DNA from: JAEXNA01 sp050486105
GTDB taxonomy: Bacteria; Vulcanimicrobiota; Xenobia; Xenobiales; JADMJV01
Direction of reading: 5' to 3'
Assembly (NCBI GenBank): GCA_050486105.1
Contig: JBJHCR010000168.1
Coordinates: 1 to 13,993 of the forward strand
DNA: 13,993 bases
Positions 1 to 6,509 of the stretch are shown here, piece after piece. Each line of letters starts with the position of its first letter. Position 1 is the stretch's first letter. Under the pieces are notes generated by a model. That model was not told where the DNA came from. It searched no databases and saw only the letters and a list, made by a program, of their open reading frames with translations. Made by a program: the position numbers and the translations under genes.

Positions 1-74
1 TTCTCCGATTCGAGAACCTCGATTCTTCCTAGAGCCTGCCGAAGGAGCTCTCCTAGTTCGTCGAAACTGGTCAC
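1..74 (-). CDS. 5' end of a possible leftward coiled-coil protein (partial)
   Basis: Reading leftward from a GTG at 74, the frame stays open to the window edge. It encodes about 24 residues, beginning M-T-S-F-D-E-L-G-E-L-L-R-Q-A-L-G-R-I-E-V. The heptad-like spacing of Leu and Ile with Arg and Glu between them is typical of a real amphipathic helix. An in-frame stop lies just upstream, so GTG is the only reasonable start. There is no clear Shine-Dalgarno sequence before it, and too little is visible to name a family. It would be transcribed divergently from mgtE. The start codon overlaps a pair of TGGTCA direct repeats (68-73 and 78-83) one helical turn apart, which could be a regulator site. 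Confidence 0.33.
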   Translation of the reverse strand, partial: MTSFDELGELLRQALGRIEVLESE

Positions 75-254
75 AATTGGTCAATACGACATCGGCGCGA
101 AAAATCATGCTAACGCTATCCATGTACCATTAATGCTAAAGGAGACGATCCTTAGACATGTTTCCAAATAATTACGGGATGGCCATTTCTTGGGACCCCG
201 AAGCCGCTTTGATTCGTTTTTTCCTTTTACGAAATATTTGACTTAAAAAAGGGT
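75..254. other. Intergenic stretch upstream of the mgtE promoter
   Basis: I see no convincing gene here. Visible items are the second copy of a TGGTCA direct repeat (68-73 and 78-83, 10 bp apart), a direct repeat of ATGCTAA (107-113 and 133-139, 26 bp apart), and a T-rich run near 210-228. Short direct repeats at whole or half helical-turn spacing can be regulator sites, but nothing identifies a regulator. The stretch lies between a possible divergent gene and the rightward promoter at 255. Confidence 0.4.
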
Positions 255-283
255 TTGACAGGCATAAAGCTGATTGCTAAACT
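255..283 (+). promoter_or_regulatory. Sigma70-type promoter of the mgtE leader
   Basis: The -35 hexamer TTGACA (255-260) is a perfect consensus match. A 17-bp spacer, the optimal length, separates it from TAAACT (278-283), which matches four of six positions of the -10 consensus. The expected transcription start is near 290. The mgtE transcript would then carry a 5' leader of about 210 nt, unusually long and consistent with control inside the leader. No other rightward promoter of this quality is visible before the gene. Confidence 0.65.
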
Positions 284-341
284 CTACCACGGCCGAGACT
301 TATCTCGACTCACCTCACTCGAAAGGAGCGCCCCTACAGCT

Positions 342-437
342 ATGGATGACCCTAGTCCGTCTCCATATTTGGCCGCCTCGATGCCGGCCCATACTTTGTC
401 GCTCCGTTCGACGTCTCTTCTGAGTTCTGCGCTCTAA
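342..437 (+). CDS. Candidate 31-aa leader peptide upstream of mgtE
   Basis: An ATG at 342 opens a 31-codon ORF ending in TAA at 435-437, inside the mRNA leader of mgtE. AAAGGAG (322-328) precedes it with a 13-nt spacer, longer than ideal but usable. The peptide begins M-D-D-P-S-P-S-P-Y. In enterobacteria the Mg2+ transporter gene mgtA is preceded by the MgtL leader peptide, whose early Asp/Glu-Pro run (EPDPTPLP) destabilises ribosomes when Mg2+ is low. The D-P-S-P-S-P run here matches that composition and position. The rest of the peptide is Ser/Leu rich with no recognised domain. A Mg2+-sensing role is an inference from motif and context; a chance ORF of this size is possible. Confidence 0.45.
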   Translation: MDDPSPSPYLAASMPAHTLSLRSTSLLSSAL

Positions 438-496
438 ATCCAATCGAGCAAGGCCCTAAACCTGAAACGTCCCAAAGCGGAGCGTCCGCTTGGAGG
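400..496 (+). promoter_or_regulatory. Alternative RNA hairpins before the mgtE RBS
   Basis: A local hairpin AAGCGGA (475-481), loop GCG, TCCGCTT (485-491) ends one base before the mgtE Shine-Dalgarno GGAGG (492-496). Its left arm can instead pair with an upstream segment inside the leader ORF: CGCTCCGTT (400-408) with AGCGGAGCG (476-484), nine pairs including one G-U. The upstream segment can also pair with GGAGCG (325-330), which overlaps the leader-ORF ribosome-binding site. These pairings are mutually exclusive, as in attenuators. No U-run follows the last hairpin, so any control would act on translation rather than by an intrinsic terminator. The pairings are seen in the sequence; the switching is inferred. 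Confidence 0.4.
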
Positions 497-502
497 TTTC
501 TC

Positions 503-1807
503 ATGCAGAACATCGATTTCACTACTAGCACCTTTGGCTCGGTCCTCGAGCACCCCGCCGACCTGGCTCTGCGCTGCCGAGAACTAGATACCGACGAATG
601 TCTCAAGATCCTGGATAGCCTGCCTCTGGCAGAGCAAGCCCGACTTTTTGGGTACCTAGAGCCCGAAGACGAGGCCCGTTTGCTGGAGCAACTCGACGGG
701 CAGCGGTTGGCCGAGCTGGTCTCCGAAATGGAGGCCGATGATCGAGCCGACCTATTCAATCGCTTAGAGCCCGAGCGACAGAAAACCCTGTTGCCGGCCC
801 TCTCTAGAGCCGAACGCGAAGATATCCGCCGCATGGCCTCCTACCGGGAAGAGACCGCCGGAGCCGCCATGACCTCGGACTATGCGGTGTTGCCGCCTGA
901 GGTCACCGCGGGTGAGGCCTTGGACATCCTGAGGAAGGTGGCGCTGGACAAAGAGACCATCTATCGCTCCTATGTCCTGGATGGCGACCGCAAACTGCTG
1001 GGGGTGGTGGATTTGGAAGACCTGATTCTGACCGATCCCAGCACCCCGGTACAGCAGATCATGAATCCCCATCCCAAGTTCGTCTCAGTGGACGACGATC
1101 AGGAGAAGGTGGTCCACATCATCGCTCATTACGACGTGTTCGTGGTGCCGGTACTCGACCATCAGGAGCGCATGGTGGGGATCGTCACCTACGACGATGC
1201 CTTCGACATCCTTGAGCAAGAGGCCACCGAAGACTTCCATAAAGTGGCCACCATCGGAGACATCGAAGGAAGCCTTAGAACCGCGGCCATGTCTTTGCTC
1301 TATCGGCGTCGAGTGGTCTGGCTGGTGTTGTTAGTGTTTGCCAACATCTTTTCGGGTGCAGGCATTGCTTACTTTGAAGACACCATAGCGGCCAATGTAG
1401 CCCTGGTGTTCTTTTTGCCTCTGCTGGTGGATTCGGGTGGGAACGCGGGTTCGCAGTCGGCCACTCTCATGGTTCGGGCTTTGGCCACCGGCGATGTGCG
1501 TATGGCTGACTGGGGCCGGATGCTAGGGCGAGAGCTTGGCGTGGCGACCCTGCTCGGCCTCACCATGGCTTTAGCCGTGTCCTCCATTGGGATTCTTCGC
1601 GGCGGTCCCGAAATAGGACTGGTGGTAGCCATCACCATGTTTGTGGTGGTCATCATTGGCAGCATGGTTGGGATGTCCATGCCGTTTCTCCTCAGCAGGT
1701 TGAAGTTCGACCCGGCCACGGCCAGCGCTCCCCTGATCACCTCCATAGCCGACGCCCTTGGAGTGATCATCTATTTCTCCATCGCCACCGCCCTGCTGAC
1801 GGTTTAG
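503..1807 (+). CDS. mgtE: MgtE family Mg2+ channel/transporter
   Basis: MgtE proteins are homodimeric inner-membrane Mg2+ channels gated by cytoplasmic Mg2+. All expected parts are present in 434 residues. An acidic helical MgtE_N domain spans about 20-125, with repeated E/D-rich helices. A tandem CBS pair covers about 126-250. A plug-helix region follows (about 245-270), then five membrane segments from about 271 to the end. The family motif lies at 306-318 (P-L-L-V-D-S-G-G-N-A-G-S-Q). D417, 17 residues from the C-terminus in I-A-D-A-L-G, corresponds to the pore Asp432 of Thermus MgtE. The start is supported by GGAGG at 492-496 with a 6-nt spacer. A near-consensus promoter and a long leader with a short ORF lie upstream, suggesting Mg2+-responsive expression. 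The outer-membrane-like protein 95 bp downstream may be cotranscribed. Confidence 0.96.
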   Translation: MQNIDFTTSTFGSVLEHPADLALRCRELDTDECLKILDSLPLAEQARLFGYLEPEDEARLLEQLDGQRLAELVSEMEADDRADLFNRLEPERQKTLLPALSRAEREDIRRMASYREETAGAAMTSDYAVLPPEVTAGEALDILRKVALDKETIYRSYVLDGDRKLLGVVDLEDLILTDPSTPVQQIMNPHPKFVSVDDDQEKVVHIIAHYDVFVVPVLDHQERMVGIVTYDDAFDILEQEATEDFHKVATIGDIEGSLRTAAMSLLYRRRVVWLVLLVFANIFSGAGIAYFEDTIAANVALVFFLPLLVDSGGNAGSQSATLMVRALATGDVRMADWGRMLGRELGVATLLGLTMALAVSSIGILRGGPEIGLVVAITMFVVVIIGSMVGMSMPFLLSRLKFDPATASAPLITSIADALGVIIYFSIATALLTV

Positions 1808-1901
1808 AATTCACCTACGAGGCACGGCTCCCATAGACAGGTGAGTTCCGTTCCCCGGGGACATCAAAACCTTCGAACTTGCAACTTAAAGGATTAAGAT
1901 C

Positions 1902-2744
1902 ATGAAAAATCTCGCTCTAGCTTTGCTCTTGTGCTTTGTCTTGATGCCCGTTTCCGGAAACTGCGAGGAAGACAAAGAAGAGGTCGGCTTCGAATTGCAG
2001 CCTGCCAATCTCTTCACGAACGACGCCGAACCGCTGGGCCTCGGGGTCACCGAATTTGTCCCTATCTATACCTGGACCAAGTCTCGTCAGAGCTTTGGCC
2101 CCAGGGGTGGCTGGGAGACCGGGCCCGACGGCTTCGACGACTTTCGGTTGCAGTTGCAATTTCTGTTTGGAGTTCACGACGATCTGGACCTGATCGTCAC
2201 TGCAGGCGGGGCCACCACTTCGGTGGTCTCAGGCTTCAAGGGTAAAGGCTGGGCAGATGGACAGCTCGGGGTGCGTTGGCGATTTCATGAAGGCGAAGGG
2301 CACAACCTGGCCTATCTGTCAGGCTTTTCCCTTCCCATGGGCAACGCGGAACTCGGACCCCTGATCGGACCTGACCAGGGAATGTTAAGTTGGGATCAAA
2401 GCCTTGTCAGCACCTGGGAGCTCGATCGCTTTACGGTGAGTGCAGAGCTGGGATTGGCCACGGCCCTGGGCCGGGGCAGCCCCATCGACGTTCGCAACGT
2501 GGCAGAGGTCAACTTGGCTGCGGGCTACCACATCACTCCAACCCTGAAACCTCTGGTGGAATGCCATCTCTTGCACGAAGTGAGGGAAGGCAGCCCACCG
2601 GGTACGGTCTTCGATGTCACCGTTGGTGGCCTGATCCTTTTCGACGAGGACTCCTTTATGGGGTTGGGAGTTCGCCGCAGCCTTTTCGGTCGAGACATGC
2701 CGGCCATCACCCAATACGTCTTCACCTTCACTGCGAGTTTTTAG
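1902..2744 (+). CDS. Outer-membrane beta-barrel-like protein, unknown function
   Basis: The 280-residue product starts with a Sec signal peptide: M-K-N followed by a Leu/Ala-rich core to about residue 18, with cleavage probably near S-G-N-C-E. The Cys at 21 is not in a good lipobox, so I do not call it a lipoprotein. The mature part alternates polar and hydrophobic residues in many short strands rich in Gly and aromatics, for example 81-101, 118-128 and 236-247. It ends in Phe (F-T-F-T-A-S-F), as outer-membrane beta-barrels do. The pattern resembles the loosely defined transporter family named after the MetA pathway of phenol degradation, but I cannot confirm membership or a substrate. AAAGGA at 1888-1893 with an 8-nt spacer supports the start. 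It follows mgtE by 95 bp with no clear terminator between, so an operon is possible. Confidence 0.75.
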   Translation: MKNLALALLLCFVLMPVSGNCEEDKEEVGFELQPANLFTNDAEPLGLGVTEFVPIYTWTKSRQSFGPRGGWETGPDGFDDFRLQLQFLFGVHDDLDLIVTAGGATTSVVSGFKGKGWADGQLGVRWRFHEGEGHNLAYLSGFSLPMGNAELGPLIGPDQGMLSWDQSLVSTWELDRFTVSAELGLATALGRGSPIDVRNVAEVNLAAGYHITPTLKPLVECHLLHEVREGSPPGTVFDVTVGGLILFDEDSFMGLGVRRSLFGRDMPAITQYVFTFTASF

Positions 2745-2758
2745 AGTTCTCGAGAACT
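2745..2758 (+). terminator. Palindrome after the outer-membrane gene, weak terminator candidate
   Basis: Immediately after the TAG at 2742-2744 lies the perfect 14-bp palindrome AGTTCTCGAGAACT. As RNA it can form a 5-bp stem with a TCGA tetraloop, followed by TGTTGATT. The tail is only partly U-rich, so this is a weak intrinsic terminator or simply a palindrome. It sits where a terminator for the rightward block is expected, ahead of the convergent radical SAM gene. Confidence 0.35.
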
Positions 2759-2933
2759 TGTTGATTAGCCCTGATCTCAGTCGGCCATCTGGGTCAAACG
2801 TCATTTCAACCCCAAGATCTCAATTTCTTGCGGCACTCTCTCAATGGGTCCAACTCGCCATCACAAAGAATTCGCCCCAAAGGACCCCCAATCGCCCTTG
2901 CTCCCATTCTCTGGTTCCTAAAGAGTAAAGAAA

Positions 2934-2946
2934 CCTTTCCGAAAGG
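2934..2946 (-). terminator. Weak terminator candidate for the radical SAM gene
   Basis: Read leftward, CCTTT, loop CGG, AAAGG is followed by TTTCTTT, about 33 nt beyond the stop codon of the radical SAM gene. The stem is short and A/T-rich, so termination would be modest. The rest of 2759-2978, between two convergent genes, shows no gene. Confidence 0.35.
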
Positions 2947-2978
2947 GGAATCGGCACCTTGAAGACCAAGGACCGAAC

Positions 2979-4301
2979 TCAAGACGCTACCAAGGTCCGG
3001 CCTCCACAGGTATAGAACTTATGCAGATTTTGGCCGTAGAATCGGTAACCCACATTGGCGGCCAGAGCTTTGAGCAACATGCGTCGACTGCCTTTGAGCC
3101 TACGGGCGATGTTGCCCCAACTATAGGTAGTTTTCCAGGCCTGCTCCAAGCCGCTGTAGAGCTGCTCCGGGCTCATACCCTTGGGCTGGAAGACGGTGTG
3201 TTGACCGTCGTAGAGGCTCCAGTCTCGGGTGAGGATTCGACCCTCTCGCTCCATTTGCCGAAATAGAGGGGTGCCGGGAAAGGGAGTCAAGATGGCGTAG
3301 CGCGGAAGATCGATGCGGTGCTCCACGGCAAACTCGGCCACTTGCTGAAAAACATCCAGCGTGTCAGGCTCGAAGCCGAAAACGAAGGTGCCCATAATGG
3401 CAATCCCGGCGTCGTGAAGCTTGGCGATCACCTCGCCGTATGTCCGGTGAAGATTGAAGCTCTTTTTGGATTCAGACAAGCCTTCAGGGCTGACGGTCTC
3501 GAAACCCACCAGCAGGCCTCGGCAGCCGCTTTTTCGAGCTAGATCCAGCAGCTCGTCATCCCAAGCTATCTGCACCGTAGCTAGACCAGCCCAGGTGATG
3601 TTCAGATGGGCCATTTCTCGAAACAGACTCTTGGCATAAGCCACATCGGCAATGAGGTTCAGATCCAAGAACAGCACGCTGCGGCAGTCCATAGACTCGA
3701 TCTCCGCGATCACCTCGGACTCCGGTTTCTGCAGCGGGCGGCCCCAGGCGCTGGGAACCACACAAAACCGGCAGCGATGAATGCAGCCTCGGGTGGCCTC
3801 GATGGTGTGAGGGGTGCTGTAACGGTGCAGTCCTAGCAGATCTCGTCGAGGCAGGGGGCGTCCGGCCAAAGACAAGTTGGGAGACTGCTGGTACCGGGTT
3901 CTCAGTTCACCCCTAGCGAAATCCCGCAAGAGCTGGGGCCAACTTTCTTCGGCATAACCGGTAACCACAGCATCAGCGTGCTGCTGGGCTTCGTCTGGAC
4001 ACAGAGTAGGATGCACTCCGCCAAGAACCACCGTCTTCCCCTGGGCTCGAAACATCCTGGCCAATTCATAGCTCCTGGGGGCGGTGCCGGTGATAGCGCT
4101 GATGCCCACCAGGTCGGCCTCCAAGTCCTCGGGAAACTCTTCGATCCCTTCGTCGTAGACAGCCACCTCGGCCTCCAAATCTCCAGGGATCAAGGCTGCC
4201 AAGGTGGCCAAAGTAAGCGGGGCATAGCGAAGGGACTTCCCAAAAATTCCGCCTTGGTGGCGGTAAAGGGGACCTCGGGGTGACAACAGAGCAATCTTCA
4301 T
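2979..4301 (-). CDS. B12-binding domain radical SAM protein
   Basis: The 440-residue protein has the two-domain layout of class B cobalamin-dependent radical SAM enzymes, many of which are methyltransferases or ring-forming enzymes. An N-terminal cobalamin-binding fold covers about 1-135, with D-L-V-G-I-S-A at 63-69 and G-G-V-H-P-T at 94-99. I see no D-x-H-x-x-G His ligand in it. The radical SAM domain follows, with the 4Fe-4S motif C173-x3-C177-x2-C180 in the context E-A-T-R-G-C. L-T-P-F-P-G-T-P-L-F at 338-347 and the following W-S-L-Y-D-G-Q-H are hallmarks of this subfamily. The C-terminal 60 residues are basic and helical. The substrate cannot be told. ATG at 4301 has no good Shine-Dalgarno; a MITE ends 16 bp upstream. 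Without that insertion the gene would lie about 56 bp after the YkgJ-TPR gene, suggesting an original operon. Confidence 0.9.
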   Translation of the reverse strand: MKIALLSPRGPLYRHQGGIFGKSLRYAPLTLATLAALIPGDLEAEVAVYDEGIEEFPEDLEADLVGISAITGTAPRSYELARMFRAQGKTVVLGGVHPTLCPDEAQQHADAVVTGYAEESWPQLLRDFARGELRTRYQQSPNLSLAGRPLPRRDLLGLHRYSTPHTIEATRGCIHRCRFCVVPSAWGRPLQKPESEVIAEIESMDCRSVLFLDLNLIADVAYAKSLFREMAHLNITWAGLATVQIAWDDELLDLARKSGCRGLLVGFETVSPEGLSESKKSFNLHRTYGEVIAKLHDAGIAIMGTFVFGFEPDTLDVFQQVAEFAVEHRIDLPRYAILTPFPGTPLFRQMEREGRILTRDWSLYDGQHTVFQPKGMSPEQLYSGLEQAWKTTYSWGNIARRLKGSRRMLLKALAANVGYRFYGQNLHKFYTCGGRTLVAS

Positions 4302-4316
4302 AGGTTCACAGTAGCT

Positions 4317-4480
4317 TAGGGCGTGTTGACATTCAACCTTCTATCGCTACACTCGCGGATTTCCGCGCTCCGGCAGCAAAATTTCTCTTAAGTACGCCCG
4401 GTACTAGGCGATAAATTCTACTACCGGAGCACAAAAATCTTCTTCGTGTAGCTCGGAACGCCGAATGTCAACACGCCCTA
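4317..4480. mobile_element. 160-bp MITE with GGGCGTGTTGACATTC ends
   Basis: Terminal inverted repeats TAGGGCGTGTTGACATTC (4317-4334) and its exact complement (4463-4480) match over 18 of 18 bases. The outermost TA is probably the target duplication, giving an element of 4319-4478. The whole interior is an imperfect palindrome. GCTACAC (4346-4352) faces GTGTAGC (4446-4452), and GCTCCGG (4367-4373) faces CCGGAGC (4424-4430). The centre is the hairpin AGTAC-GCCCG-GTACT (4391-4405). There is no transposase, so it would depend on one elsewhere. The ends resemble IS5-family termini, an inference from the GGGxGTGTTGA start and TA-containing target. It sits between the YkgJ-TPR and radical SAM genes, 16 bp before the latter's ATG, and its RNA would fold into a very long hairpin there. 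Confidence 0.88.
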
Positions 4481-4521
4481 GTAACAGCCCAGCCGATAGG
4501 GTCGACAGACCCTTATAATCG

Positions 4522-5631
4522 TCATCCTCGCGCCTGACCAGGTGAAGCGGGATGCCCTTTGAGCAGGGCCAGCGCATCTCGAGCCATGGCTTCCGTTGGC
4601 TCAAACTCCAGGGCTTTTTCGTAAGCAGTTTGCGCTTCATCCCGACGACCCAGTTGCTCCAGGGCGTAGCCCAGTTGAAAGCGGTACAAGCCAGGCTTAT
4701 CCTCGGTGTCTACAGCCCGCCGATAATAGTCTGCAGCCTGGTCGAACAGGCCTTGGAACTGCCGAACGAATCCTAGAAACCCCAAGCATCGGCTTCGTTG
4801 AGGATCGATGCGCAAGGCTTCTTCCAGAGCCTCACCAGCTTCATCGTAGCGGTTCAACCAGAACAAATTGCAACCCAGACGATAATGCAACTCAGGGTTC
4901 TCAGGGGTGAAATGCAGGGCCTTGCCAAAGGCCTCAACTGCGGCCAGATAATCCTTGAGGGCTTCGCTGGTCTCTCCTAACATCTGGAGCAACAAAAAAC
5001 GCTCCCCTTCTTCGGCGATCATTTTCTGGATCAAAACCCTGGCCTCGTCGTAGCGACCGCTCACCTGGTAGTGCATCGCCAGGTCTAATTCGGTCTGGAG
5101 CAAGGGGTTCTCCACTTGCTCAACCTCGTGGTCGGGCGGAGCAAAATAGCTGTTGTATTCGGTGACCAGTTCGATAAGGCGAGGGTGCTCCGGCAACATG
5201 TGACGCTCGTGCTCTTTGGGCACCACTCGCTCCGACCCGCGAAAAACACATTCTGACAACAACTCGGTCTTATCATTGCGGATATGGCCATACAGGCGGC
5301 AGGAGTAAGGTCGAATCTCATGTACGGAACAGCCGTACTCATTGAGAAGAGGGCAGTTCTCGTAGACGAAGCCTCCGTCTTGAGTCTTCTCCCGAGCGAT
5401 ATACCGTCGGAACTCTGAAGTGCGCTCGTCTCCAATGTGATGAGCCAGAAAATCGAACTCTAAGCGAGACACCCGATGACTCTTCATCCGCACCGAGCAG
5501 CACGAGCGACACTCCCCACAGGGGTTGCCTTCCACCTTGGGTAGGGCCTGAGTGACGCCAGCGAAAACCTGTTCTATTTCGATAAAGTAACGCTTCACCT
5601 GGAGTTCTTCTCTATGACGCGCAAAGGTCAT
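4522..5631 (-). CDS. YkgJ-type Cys-cluster protein with TPR repeats
   Basis: The N-terminal half carries the CxxCxxCC cluster of the YkgJ/PF03692 family (C38, C41, C44, C45). Further Cys follow at 93, 101, 111 and 128, including the typical C-P-L-L and R-P-Y-S-C-R contexts. Members are predicted to bind zinc or an Fe-S cluster; their function is poorly known. Residues about 185-360 form TPR-like repeats, with recurring A-Y/F-x-x-A-L and L-G-x-x-L-x-x-x-G/N-R-Y-D-E-A patterns, so this half likely binds a partner protein. The ATG at 5631 has only a weak ribosome site; a GTG at codon 12 is an alternative. The fusion is cytoplasmic (no signal peptide). It lies upstream of, and codirectional with, the radical SAM gene, which may need such a metal-binding partner. 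Confidence 0.85.
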   Translation of the reverse strand: MTFARHREELQVKRYFIEIEQVFAGVTQALPKVEGNPCGECRSCCSVRMKSHRVSRLEFDFLAHHIGDERTSEFRRYIAREKTQDGGFVYENCPLLNEYGCSVHEIRPYSCRLYGHIRNDKTELLSECVFRGSERVVPKEHERHMLPEHPRLIELVTEYNSYFAPPDHEVEQVENPLLQTELDLAMHYQVSGRYDEARVLIQKMIAEEGERFLLLQMLGETSEALKDYLAAVEAFGKALHFTPENPELHYRLGCNLFWLNRYDEAGEALEEALRIDPQRSRCLGFLGFVRQFQGLFDQAADYYRRAVDTEDKPGLYRFQLGYALEQLGRRDEAQTAYEKALEFEPTEAMARDALALLKGHPASPGQARG

Positions 5632-5699
5632 TCATGCACCCGAAAGCCGAATCGAAATGAACGGGTGTTCGCAACCTAATTTTCGGGTAAAGCTGAGAT
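5632..5699. promoter_or_regulatory. 68-bp divergent intergenic region with inverted repeats
   Basis: This short region must hold promoters for both the leftward YkgJ-TPR gene and the rightward secreted-protein gene. It contains CACCCG (5637-5642) facing CGGGTG (5662-5667). The same left arm, extended as ACCCGAAA (5639-5646), also faces TTTCGGGT (5681-5688). The shared ACCCG half-site makes a regulator operator plausible. I see no clear -10 or -35 hexamers. Confidence 0.3.
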
Positions 5700-6509
5700 A
5701 TGAGACGAGCACTAACAGCGTTCCTTATCACATTTTTAACCACCGGATTGGCTTGGGGTCAGACCCTTGGCCAGGCAACCGAGCAATCTTTGGAGCAAAC
5801 CGAATCCCTGATTTCTTCCCTCCAAGAGCCTAACAGCACTTGGGGAGAAGAGACAGCACTCGATGACATGAATCAATTGAAGCGCGCCCTGGTCGCCATG
5901 CAGGCCGCCCTTGAGGAAGAGTCGGATGCCGCCCAACTGGACATTCAGGTTTCCGACCTGAAGGCCGCTAGCCGCAGAGCAGAAACATCTTCGGTGCTTC
6001 TGCCGAGCACCCAGGCGAAAAACGACCTTGAAGCCATCCTAGCTGAGATCAGAGACCTCTGCGAACGACTCGACTCCATCCGAGGTCGTTTTGGAACTAA
6101 AGCCAGTCGATTCGAAACCCCTCTGGCCGAAGTCGAGCTCCAAGTTAGCTTGGAAGGTCTGGACCTCTATCGCAATCAGGAGGCGCTTCTCATTGATATC
6201 CGGGACCTCCGTCGCCTGGTGAGTTCCCTGCAGGTAGGAGGCTTTCCTCAGCAGGGCATCGGTTTCGGACAGCCCAACAATCTGGAAGGCCTTCAAGTCC
6301 GTCGCCTAGTGCTGGCCACCTGGGAACTTGAGCGCAATCTCTCGGGACAGCTCGAGGACATCACTGAGGTGATGAGGAGTTGGCACAAAACCGACCAGGA
6401 ATATCGTCGTCTCGGCTACCCGGGCAACAGTGAAGTGGTGCGTCAGATGGAGAGGGTGATGAGTCGCTTAGAGACTTTCTTCGCCGCGGTTGGGAATCCG
6501 CAAGGGTAA
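5700..6509 (+). CDS. Secreted alpha-helical protein of unknown function
   Basis: The 269-residue product begins with a classic Sec signal peptide (M-R-R then a hydrophobic stretch to about residue 18, likely cleavage A-W-G/Q). The mature part is rich in Glu, Gln, Leu and Arg with heptad-like spacing at about 25-130 and 140-175, so it is probably coiled coil or a helical bundle. A Gly/Gln/Pro-rich linker (179-194) precedes another helical segment to the end. There is one Cys (121) and no recognised domain. It is likely periplasmic. The ribosome site before ATG 5700 is weak. The TAA stop (6507-6509) is also the left copy of the 3-bp target duplication of the next MITE, so the insertion hit the stop codon and preserved it. 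Confidence 0.8.
   Translation: MRRALTAFLITFLTTGLAWGQTLGQATEQSLEQTESLISSLQEPNSTWGEETALDDMNQLKRALVAMQAALEEESDAAQLDIQVSDLKAASRRAETSSVLLPSTQAKNDLEAILAEIRDLCERLDSIRGRFGTKASRFETPLAEVELQVSLEGLDLYRNQEALLIDIRDLRRLVSSLQVGGFPQQGIGFGQPNNLEGLQVRRLVLATWELERNLSGQLEDITEVMRSWHKTDQEYRRLGYPGNSEVVRQMERVMSRLETFFAAVGNPQG

Noticed and set aside
290..502. M-box (ykoK) or other known metal riboswitch in the mgtE leader
   Set aside because: I looked for the conserved M-box segments (such as GUUAGGUGAGGCUCC) and for yybP-ykoY and NiCo motifs; none is present in recognisable form.
352..834. Leftward 160-aa open frame overlapping the start of mgtE
   Set aside because: It is antisense to the clearly conserved mgtE N-domain and is full of Ser and Arg, as expected of a shadow frame.
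1902..1970. Lipoprotein signal for the outer-membrane-like protein (Cys21)
   Set aside because: The residues before Cys (S-G-N) do not fit a lipobox.
4317..4480. Reading the first inverted-repeat element as a terminator or CRISPR-like repeat
   Set aside because: The perfect 18-bp ends next to TA, full-length palindromy and a core shared with a second element fit a MITE; there is no T-run and no repeated spacer pattern.
4404..4640. Leftward 78-aa open frame across the MITE right end
   Set aside because: It combines MITE sequence with another frame of the TPR gene and shows no independent coding signs.
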